Shown here piece after piece: positions 34,301 through 46,300 of a stretch of 64,000 bases of DNA; position 1 is the first letter of the stretch, and each line of letters opens with the position of its first letter. The position numbers were made by a program, and so were the translations under genes. Source of the stretch: Ciona intestinalis (taxonomy: Eukaryota > Chordata > Ascidiacea > Phlebobranchia > Cionidae). The notes beneath the pieces are model-generated. The model made no database searches and was not told the origin of the DNA. It was given only the letters and a program-made list of their open reading frames with translations. The DNA lies in NCBI RefSeq assembly GCF_000224145.3, contig NW_004190484.2, positions 52,406 to 116,405 on the forward strand, written 5' to 3'.

Positions 34301-37300
34301 CTAGTTTTATAAGACAAAATCAAATTGTACGAAATATTCAAGGTTGTTTTATGAAACTATGTAACTAGTTCAGGGATTCTTAAACTTTTTGAAGCACGCC
34401 CCCCCAATGAAGATCTCAACAAACTTGCGCCCCCCCCCTTTTGTTAAATTATCACAGTGGTGTTCAATTAATTTCTGCCATGATCCACCACATCCATACC
34501 TGACACATTGGACATGCTTTAAACTGCGCCCTTGGTTGACTGCGTATCTGTATTATTGCGTAAAACACTTTACGCGATCAACGCAAGAGTGAAATCAAAT
34601 AACTGTTCAGTTTACATTGTAGTTTAACCCCCCAGTTTAAGAACCACTGAACTAGTTTAATCGTCCGCACACGCAAACTAAAAAAGTTCATTGGTTTTAC
34701 TATGATTTAGCGAGCATTAAAAAATATAGCACCTTACTATTTCACATTTTTTCAGCTGTTCAAAGTATACTGTTTCTATTTTACATATTTTTTTAATATT
34801 TAAAAACAGTAATCAACTTTGACGGGCGTTTTATAAAGTCGTGATAACACTGTCGAATAATTCTGTAACCTTATTTTCCTGATTATCATCAAATGGGATC
34901 CGTAAAAAGAAAATTAAAAAAATCTCGACTGACAAAGTGTCCCATCTTCCCCCACACTACTATACCTTAGATTTTTCTATGGGTAGGCTATGCGGCACAC
35001 CAATTTTCCAACATTCAAGCAGTCTCATTCTAATCACCAAAGCAGAAGAGTATTACGTTGCGTTCATGCGCGTGCAAAGTATTTATTGCAAATGTATATA
35101 TTAATACTTTACTTGTGTTTGGGGCGGTGCCGAATATGAGTGATTGAGTTTGTCCGTGGGCTGTGCAACGTCAGTAATTATACGAAGATAGACATGAACG
35201 GAATCGGGAGTGTTTTCAATACGCTTTGACGATACTTTAATTGTCTTCCTTTGAGCCTACACAAAGAAGATGTATAAATTTACGCGAATGCCTGATGTTG
35301 TACACGGTAAATCGGTCATTAGAGAGACGTAAGTTGTAGACATTCAGTCTCGAGACTTGAATATATTTTGTTTTAAATAAAATTAATGATTAAATCTACT
35401 GCTTTCCCACATCAACCGCCACACTGGTTTACTTGATCGCATACGTATGAACGCAAATATGAACCTGTTTTCAAGCACCTGCAGGGTAAATAATTAAGGG
35501 GACTGATGACGATACAAGGAATTTTTTATTTATCATTCTTTTAAATCAAGGGCCCCTGAAAATTAATCAGTAAACAGGCAACTGTATATATTTGATTTAT
35601 TGAGCCCAACATTGACAGTGGTACATCTGAGTCGAAGGTATGAATTTCTTTGATCCTTCTTATTGCCTTTTCAGTTTCAAAATGTATGCTCAATTTGTCA
35701 ACTGTCTTTGTGTTGTTGACCTCTGCTGCAAAAAACTGCCTTCTATCTTGTAAAAATGGGGGAAGGTTTAAACCGACTCCTCTATTCCTTAACATATCCT
35801 CTGTATCGGTACCTTTATCTGCCATCAAAGAATTCTCATTCTCCAAGAAATCTACTATACCTGAACATCTTGTAATTTCTCTATCTGAAATTGCTCATGT
35901 AAACATGGATGATAGAAATATTATTGCACCATGTGGTGCAATGCCTACCAAGCTCTCTAGGTGTGGTGCTACTCTTAAAAGAAGAGTAGAGTTGTGATTG
36001 CAAAATGAGAGATGATGGTATCTCAACAAATATTTCGGTGCAATCAAGGATTACATGATTGGTAGGATAAAGGCCTTTTAAATTCAGCTGGCATCTTAGC
36101 CTTAGCATCAGCCCTGGATGGCCAAATTGGTTGCATTCCAACAAGAAAACAGATAGTTGGTCCAGTTTTTTTTTATTTTTGCGCTCACTGTTGAGTAATG
36201 CAAGTTAAAACGATGTGCAAGATCTTGTTGAAAGTCCCAACCTAATTCTAACTAAAAACAAGAACAATTTATCTATGAGCTGCATAGCCCTGATATTTGG
36301 CCGGTTTATCAATAATCCTGTGGCCATAACAGTATGTGATTTTTTCAGTGGAAGGCTTTGCAAAATTATAAAAAAAACTGAAAATGCTTATATGACCCAG
36401 TAAAAAAATTATGGCATCATTATCTGTGGAGAGTCTTTCCAAACTAAATTTGTAGATAACAACTTCTGCTGCAGCTTTCTCCTTTTGTACTCGGAATTCC
36501 TCTTTTGCAGCTACTACTTCTCCTGGACGCTGTCAGTTCGGCTTGCATAAGAGCTAGCTGTGCTTTAGTCTCTTGGAGCTCTTCACAAATGCTTTGGGTT
36601 TGATTTAGGGAGTTGGTTTTAAGCATCATCTGCTTCCATATCATTTTCATCTGTTTGTGTTAACAACAATAAGTTTGTGAAATACTAACTTCAGATACCT
36701 GCCCCGGTTTAGCTACATACATACACACCTTTCATCAAACATTATGTCTTAAAACTTTTGGCCTTGTATTTGTGGTTGCTGACCAATCAAATACAGAGGG
36801 CACTGTTCCTTCTTTTAGAAGTTGTTTCCCCGAATTATTGTTGGAATTATATATAAGGATGGAAATTTTCTTCCTTGAAATGTTTGCTACACACTCTTGT
36901 CTTGGATGTTATCTAAAAATTTCCATACATGTGTAAGCTGAATACACTGCACAACCAGACATATTTTTGTCACATGAAGGGGCATTTCTCTGTTTAAAAA
37001 AATATGTGAACCTACTTTAAGGTTTGGGCCAACCTTCCTTCTAATTTTGACAACTTATTGCTTTCGCATTAGCTCATCTTTGGGCATACAATGAAATGAC
37101 AAGAAAGTGTTGTAATGATTATTACCGCTACAAATTGGAACACAACAGTGATAATTTCCTCCTTTAAACTACTTATTTGGAACCGGAGAAGTTAAGTCGC
37201 AATAATCATCTAATACAAAATAGGTAAATATGATAGAACAAACCTCAGCTTATAAAGCCAAACATGACCAACAATAATAAAATAAAGAAAATGCTAAGCA

Positions 37301-40300
37301 GTCTGAAGAAAGCTTACCTTGATTGTTCTCCATGTGGTATACCGGTCACAACTGTCTGAGGGCTTTGGTGTTATTAAAAAAACGCCTTATTGACGAAATA
37401 TTGCAAGAAAAACAATCCAAATACTATTAAACTTTACAGATATTTAATTTAGAACGCCTTAGACTTAGTATATCGCTAGTATTTTAAAATAAAAACCTCT
37501 AATCTCCTTTCGGAACGCTATAAATTGCAATACGGTACTGCTTGTGTCCCAACATGGCGTTGCTGTGCGGTATCCAAGCACGTGACCTAATCCTGCAAAG
37601 GGCATATTGTTATACAATAATATAATCTAGGTAACATGTTAAAAACTATAGCAGTAGTGCAAGGAAAAGAATGTTTTAACTTGATTTTTAAACCGTACAG
37701 TATTATTTCGTGTTATTTACGTGTATTTCTAATAATAAATACACTTATTAATCAAAATTAACAATGATTTGAAACTGTTCCGTACTCCCGTCTAACCCTA
37801 TGTTTTTTTCGCATTTTTAAATTTTCACCTGTTGTGTGAATCGCTAAAGAACTCCTTGTGTGTTTTAATATATTTTTGAATTGTTGTCAATAATATATTT
37901 TTAAATTGTTGTCAATTTTGTCAATTAAGGAATGATAGTACGTTGTACCAATTGGTGAACCGTGGTATTACTCAAAAACCGACATCTATTTTGATTTTGG
38001 AAATATTTGGCAATATTTGTTTAAGTGTTCGATCTCCCCCCATTGTACTATATACACACTAATCGGACCAGCCCCTAAATGTTGCATACTAGAGTTTGGG
38101 GACTTCAATTTGTGCCTATACAGAACGCCTTGCTGTGTTTCCACAAGCTTTTATAGTAATTATACCTTTAACACGAAAACCATCAATTAATACTTCTTCC
38201 AAAAAACTAACTGCCACATTTTTTCCAAAAACTATCTGCCATAATGAAGGATGTTACGTAACACCTGCTGTGGCTTACGGCCAACAACAATAGCAAAAGA
38301 TAATTTGTGACAAACAGCAAACACGACACAATGAAGCAGATGTACCAGCTCTAAAAATAACATATATAGGCAAATCGTTAAGCAAAGCAACAAAGATGGT
38401 TACTGAAGTTACACTACAGAACGCCTGCGACTAGAAAATGCACAAACACTGAAGCAAATGTCTTACCGCAAATGCTATTCAACCAGTTCAGGAATTGTAC
38501 ATTAAACAAAACCAGTGCTCACGGCTTTTGGAGATCATAAGATAGAACAGCTAGGCACAACATTATTGCGATAAGATTTGATGTCCTACGTCAAAGATGC
38601 CACGCAGTGTCTTATTCTTGGTGAAGATGCGTGTGACCAGCTGAAATTAGTAAGAAGAGTTGATACGTTCACTACAGCTCAACAAGCGCTTACTCTGCAA
38701 CAGGTGAAGAGTGAGTACGTGCATATATTTACCAGAGCAGGTGAGAAAAGCCGTATCATATTCAACTTAAACTGAACGCACAAGGTGTGATTCAGCATCC
38801 AAGAAACATTTATGCAATGCGACCACTGAACGCGTTAAAGCAGAAAGAATGATTGCGGAGTTCTTGTTGAAACAAAACAAGAGTTTAAGGAATTATTAAC
38901 CGTCATAATGCATGAACGGTACACCAACATCAGCTGATTTACAGGCACATTTTTCTGGAAAGAAACTATTTACGGTTATACATGAAGGACGAACATAGGC
39001 ATGTAACGAAGAAACTTGATTTAAAAAAACACATGTCATAGCAGATAACATCATAATAGCCGGCAAAAATGAAGAGGAACAAGACAAAAAAGCGATTCAA
39101 GTGCAATCAAGACAAGATTTAGTTCAAAGTGAACGAGGTGGAGTACATGGCAAAACTTGTTACTGAGCAAGGACTGAGATCTGATGAAAAAAGATTAAAG
39201 CGATTGTTAATATGCTGACCTTTTTGACTAGTAAGGCGCTTTTGACGTACTTGTATTCGTACGCATGTTTTTTCAGTCGTTTGTCAACATTATATTTTAG
39301 GTTTATTGTTCATGTGTAACGACGTATTTATTTTCATTGATTGACATTTTGTTTTCACAATGTGCTTTTTTAAGAAGGGTGTAACAGAAAACCCATAGTT
39401 CCAATCATGTGTATCCGGCAGCGGCCATTAGTATCATTATTTTGTGTAAAGTGGGTGTTATCGTAACTGAGTTAGTACACTAACAACACAAGCTTCTTTA
39501 AGGTCACGCCTGCTTATATAATCGAACTCTAGCATTACATTATGAAGTGGCTTGTTCGAAAAACAGTGTAGCAATATTCAATTTGTATCAAAAATGTAAA
39601 CTTTATTAATAGTTATTATCAACAGAGTCATAGAACACATCAAAACATCTTCATGTGTTTCGATTTTGAAAGTATTTTGCTATATATAAGTCATATAGAC
39701 CCCTGTCCATTTCCTCCTGTTTATATCTCAGTTTTTTTAAACTGAAACTAGTTTTATGAGGCAAAATCAAACTGTACCAAGTATTTAAGTTTTTTAGAAA
39801 GCTATGAAACTAGTTTAATCATTCACACTCGCAAACTACAAAATTTCATGGGATTTACTATGATTTATTTTAGAGAGCATTTAAAATTAGCACCTTACTA
39901 TTTACTTTTTTTACCTGTTTAAAATATACTGTTTCTATTTTCCATATTTTTTTTAATATTTAAAAACAGTAATTGGCATTAATGCGTGTTTTATAAATTC
40001 GTGAAAATACTGTTAAATAATTCTGTAACATTGTTTTCCGGATTATCATTAATTGGGGTCCGTAACACAAAAGTTTTAAAAAGTTTTTTCTGACAAAGTG
40101 TCCCATCTTTTCCCACCGTACTATAATAGTAAAATAAGCTAAAATTATTGTTAACATATCAGGATCTCACCGCAAAATGTGTAGATGGTGCAATTTCTGA
40201 TAATATCGAAGAACTTGCGGACAGTCCCGATTGGTTAAACTTTACCGTTGATTGCATGGAAGCGATTCTTAGAAGTTCCAGCCTCTTGGTTCCAGACGAA

Positions 40301-43300
40301 TTCTTTATATTTGAAGCTCTTCAACGTTGGTTTATGTCAAGCAAGAAAACAACCCCAAACTGTCATCTGGAAGAAGATCTAAGAAAAGTAATGTTATTAT
40401 TGCTATGAATAGTCGAGCGTTCAATTAGTGTTCTGGTTTAATGTTAAATTCTTCAAAAAGCCTACATTTTACGACTTATTTTTTATCACTATGTACTATA
40501 TAGCCTTAATTTCTAGGTAAAAATTTTTTTTTTACAAACCATATTTAATAAACATTTTAGACGCTTCAATATATACGCTTCTCACAAATGCACAGCACCC
40601 AACTTCTTGCAGTTGAAGAATCTCCCATTGGTTTGAATTACCGATCCATCATAAGAACTTATCTTGGTGATGCCTACAGGTATTTATTCTACTATAACAC
40701 CATATACCTTACATCCAATAGAATATAGTACAGTGAGGGAAGTCGGTACACTTAAGCACATACTGTCTAATACTTACAAAATCAAAATGTTTGGTGGTTT
40801 ATGCGTGATACTACGAATAAATTCTATCATACCTATATTAATGGACAAAAATAAAAAAAAATGTTTAAACACACAAGAAGCTGTTTAGCAATTCGCACAA
40901 TGAGTTAAATTTCACACAAAAATTAACTCTCAGGAATACAACTGAATATGCGTGAAAGTTAACTACCCAACAGAAAATGCTGAGAGTTAAATTTACATAA
41001 AGATTATGCATGAGTTTACATATTTTAGTATCTACACAACCAGCATCCTAACCTTGATTTTGGGCTTTTTCAAATCAAGTTTGGTAAAAACTTTTAAATG
41101 CTATGATGCCTTTTTCAAACACCATATTGGTATAGATGATTCTTCCTCTTTTAAATAAAACCAATTGTAAGAACTTTACCAACTATAAAAAAGAACACCT
41201 GTTTTAAAATGCGTTCTTGCACGTTTCGTCCATAAAGAATTAATATTTTTTGTAGCAAAATACAAACTTTTTCTTTAAGGTACCAAATATTGGCGAAAGA
41301 AAGTCCCGAGTTTCAGGAACCCCAGTATTTGCCACGTGATTACACCGACAAGCAATGTTGTGTTCAGATGTTTTACCATCCAAACCGAAACAAACGGACC
41401 GCTCCTTCTGCTTTCTATGGTAATGGTAAATGGGAAATACAACCAAGAAGATATTACGACACCCTCAATGTCGTCATCATATTAAAGGTATATTCATTTG
41501 ATTCAATAGGAGTAAATTCAAACAAAAGTCTGCGGCTCAATATACGGTTCTGTTTTAATCGTAGAAGCCACTTGAAATGGATGTCAAAGTTTACATTTCA
41601 ATTCTTATCTATAAGAGGTGCGGTAGCATCCAAATGAGATTGCGAAGGAAAGCATGTGTGTTGCGTGCACTTGAAGCAGCACCAAGGGTAACAGCATTGG
41701 CTGGTGGAGTTACTACACAGACCAGCACTCCTACAAATACACCAAGGTAACCAGACACGTAATTGACAGCGTTAATTTATCGACCACAGTAGCCTAATTA
41801 ACAATTAATACAAAGAACCTTGCGCCATTAAGTTGTTGCTGACGTCAAAGAGGAAGATAAATAATTATCTTTCAATCAACAACAGTAACTGACACCTTAT
41901 CATTCTATTTTCTCGTTACATTTAGTAGTAAACAAATAAAATTTAAACAAATATCAAATCGTATCCTCAGGACTTCCATAGACCGTTGTTAATTGTTTAA
42001 AACACGATCAGGATATTTGGTTATTATGTGCTAAAGGTGTCCCAACTTCCCCCAACCTACTATAAGTATTATCATTCCTTTAATAATTGACAACAATTCA
42101 AATTTCAAAATCAAGTTTAAACATTCCTTTTTCTGCCCTACTGCTGTAGTTTTAAACATATTACCTACACTATTTTATTCCATGACAATTCGTCAGGGTA
42201 AAACCAAAGTAGCTTATGTCACATTTTTTCAAAATGTCTTTTTACAATTTTGCATGTTGTTGGACATAAGACACATTGTGGCAAAGTTTGTTTGCAGTTA
42301 AGTCCATCATGTATCAAGTTAACCGACAGCTTATTTCTAAGTTCTCATAAAAAATTTAGAACTAAATAAGCCTATGTCCTATCATGGGACATAAGCTAAT
42401 TTGTTGGTAGTAAAAATTCTTAACTGATGTAAACTTTCTGGACATAAGTCAAAACATTTTTTTCATTGTTTTTAAATAATGGGCATAAGAATGAAGAAAG
42501 AGCATTATTATTGGCAAAATGCATTGGCAAATATTCTATATATAATTTATATTTAAACCATTTAATGTGTTGGGAAACCACTATGCAATGAAAGTAAAAG
42601 GTGACTGGTAAAACAGAGATTTTTTACCATAAGAAAGAGCTTAATCTTTCCAAAATGTACCGATTGTATGTTATAAGGCAGTGAAATGACCTCCAAGAAT
42701 TTTACTTACATATTTTAAGACAGGGGTCGGCAACCTTTTTCATTGCACGGGCCAAATCACATATTTATATTCGTCGCGCGGGCCGCACATGGAAAACCCG
42801 CATATTTTAATAACAATTTATTTACGTAACCAGAATAAGAACACAAACGCGTTAAACCGGTAATGTTTGGTTGGTTAGTGAGATGTTTGATGTTGCTTGA
42901 CTTTCGAAAGCTTTTCGATGTCTGGTTTCAAAGAAGTAGAAGCAAGATGAAGTATTCCGTCTAAATGCGAATCAGTGAGTTGTGTTCGCATTTTGTTCTT
43001 AGTAAATTTCATTTTTAAGAATAATTGCTCACACATGTAGGTGCTACCGAAAATGCAGGCCATCTTTTTTGCGTGTTCTATTAAATTTCCGAATTTTCCA
43101 GCGTCGGTTACATATTTCTGAAAAAAATTGACCAAGGAAACTCCATGCTTGTGAAACTTTGATTTCAAAAGTTCGCTGCTTTGCATTTCTATCAGTTCCA
43201 TTTGAAATTTCTCGGGTATGGCATTCACATCGATATGGAAAGGTGTTGCAAACAGATTGAAATCGCAGTTGTAGGAACGTATGTCAGCGATCCGCGCAGA

Positions 43301-46300
43301 GAATTGGGATCGAAGTTATTTAATCTGCCTTTTCTCCTGACTTTTTGAAGATCGAGCTTTGTTGTTCCAGGTTCCATTTAATTTTGTCCAGTTTGTCATT
43401 TCTGGACTGCCCCTTTAAAGCACCTGTCCATAATTCATACACAAGGGTTTATGTGAAGCAAGTGCTGTTGTTTTGAAATATTTAAAACAACTACAGGCAG
43501 ATGCGCCATGCAAAACAACAATCATATAATGCTCATCATGTTGTTATTTGCCCTCAATGCATTTAATTTTGATGAAATCAGTATAAGTTACTTGGTGACG
43601 GGACATTCACAAAACGAAAAAGATAATGCCCATTCATGCAATGAGACACACACAAAAATGATTCAAATATACAATGTAGACCAATGGGAGACAGCAGTTC
43701 AAATGTCTTTTATCAAAAAAAAAAGTATCAACAAAAATGATTAACCACACTGATGACCTAAACTTTAAAAAAAAAATAATATTTTGGCCCAAAATAAATG
43801 TTTTCAAATTAATTCAAGGTCTTATTTTAAAGTTTCTCTTTTTTATGTAAATACTTTAGCCGGGGTTAATATAAGGTGCCTAATTACGTGTAAAAAAAAA
43901 CTGGGGATGGGCCGAATTACGATTCAATTAGTTCGGCGGTATTCGATGCATTTTTATATATGCTATTGAATCCGAATATGCGTGGTGCCATGGTTGAATA
44001 TGCGGGTTACACATTAGAGTTTGTAAAGAAACCTAGTTCAAATAAACTCGTTCCGAAGGAATTTACTCTTGGAAAGTCATGAACAGCAGTACCTGCGAGT
44101 TACTGAGTGGCCAGTGTTTCCGCACTTGATTTTGTAATTAAAGGCGAAAATTGTTAAATTACTTTTATTTTAATATTGCAAAATCTTTTATAACAATTAT
44201 AAAAAAATTATATCTCGCGCCTTGTGCAATTCACGAAAATCGTGTCTCGTGCGGTCTCTCTGATCGTAAACCACGTACTTGTTTGATCGGAAACCACATG
44301 TTCTGTGCGATTTTAATTAGCGGCTCTTTCCGACTAAAACCGACATTTTCTCCATAATGACGTCATTAGTGCTTGGGCCAAGGCTATTAATAATTGTTCA
44401 CAGAAGCATATTAATAAAACTATAACAATTTGCACAATTTACATGTCTGGCTACAGGTGCAATATCATAAAACGAAATGTGAATTAAATACTTAAATTCA
44501 ACCATATTCATGACGGGACCAGTCGCCAATACAACATATCACTCTGCCAACTTTGTAATTCTGGATAATATGTAGATGTAATGTCGAGTTTATACTTTCA
44601 TAGCAAGTGGTCAATGGCGTTGCACCACCTTATATCGACACTCTGCTGGCATTGATTGACAGGTTTTTAATTAATTTGTTGGCGCTAAAATAAAACATTA
44701 CCAATATAAACTCAAAAATTGTGATTGCGGTGGTCTTTGTATCCATTTTTACTACACACACCGTGTGTCACAACGTGAGTACATTTAACTCGATTACGAC
44801 TTAATGATGCTTACTGAGGTATAGAAAAAGAACAAAGGAACGTAATTGTAACGTGTTTTTCACATCCACGATGTAGCTAATAACAGACGCGCCAATGGAC
44901 ATTATGACGAAATTAACCACATATAAATGGCTATTACATTGCAAAATAAGCTTCGCCGCCATAACCCAATAACAAGACAACGTACGTGCTAATTAAAAAT
45001 TTTTAAATAAGTCTGTAAAACGGGCGGGTTTTACAGTACAAAAGGGTACTTTACCCTAACATTATTTTTGCGCCTTCCCCGCATATCTGACCCCCTTTTC
45101 AACACCTGTATTGCACCAATGCATACAAGAAAGTAAGTATAGTGCTTCAAGGTCATGCAGGTCAAATTTGTTAAACCACAGCCATATCAAATGGTTTATA
45201 AATACACTACTTTGACCAAGACTTCAAATGCATTTAAGTTTGCACAATTTTGCAAAACAACCACACAAAGCTATCAGAGCTTCTTCAAGAAGTCTGTTTT
45301 GACAAATGCACGAAGCACCTGGTACCACAGATAAAAAACAGTCAATTGTTAGTGCCTCTTTTAAATCAATTTCAAACCAAGTGTCTTTTGTCCAAAAAAA
45401 ACAACTGTGTTTTTTTTTCTGTTTTTGTTTTATTTACTCCAACCCAATATTACTTTGTGATAAAATTAATTTTACAGTTATGTATGGTACAATGGGGGAA
45501 GATGGGAGCATATATTGCCAAATATTTCCAAAATTAAAATAGATGACGGTTTTTGGGTAATACCACGAATAAGTATCATCATTCCTTTATTAATTGAAAC
45601 CAATTTAATAAAATATAATAAAACACACAAGGAGTTATTTAGCGATTCGCACAACCGGTGAAATTTTACAAATTTGAAAACACACAGGATAAAATGGGAA
45701 AGTTTAAAATCATTGATAATTTTGATTATTAAGTGTATTTATAAATAGGAATATACGTAAATAACACAAAAAAATACTGTACGCTTTGAAAATTAAGTCT
45801 AAACATTCTTTTTTGCTTCACTGCTATAGTTTTTAACATGTTACCTATACATTATAATATTGCATAACAATTGGTATTGTTTGAACGACAATTGGTAATG
45901 TTCGAACTTCAATGGATAAATATTGTATCTTACAAATGTATATGAACTTGTAATAACAGAAAATTGATAATAACTATTAATAAAATTTTTATTTTTGCTA
46001 CAAATTGGGTATTACTACTCTGTTTTTGGCACAAGCCACTTCTTATAAATTATCACCAAGTGCAAATGACCAAATTTCGAATATATTTTCCAAATATTAT
46101 ATTTGTATTATATCAGTATCTTATAGTTGAATAACCCCAGAGGTATAAATTACTAAATTAAAAAGAAACCAAAATAAAATAGGGAAAGATGGGACTCCAA
46201 ATTAAAATATATTTACATTAGCAGTATTCTGTAACTTGTAGTTTAACTACCAAATTTAAACGGCTGTGCTAGTTTCTTTTCTACAAAAACTTTATATATA

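Noticed and set aside
41748..41750. TAA as the end of the BTBD17-like protein
   Set aside because: A GTAACC donor overlaps it, and splicing to 46820 continues in phase into 85 codons resembling the family C-terminus. The stop remains possible for an unspliced form.
45250..45542. Two overlapping frames as exons
   Set aside because: Frames end inside the MITE at 45485; no splice signals in phase with the BTBD17-like exons.
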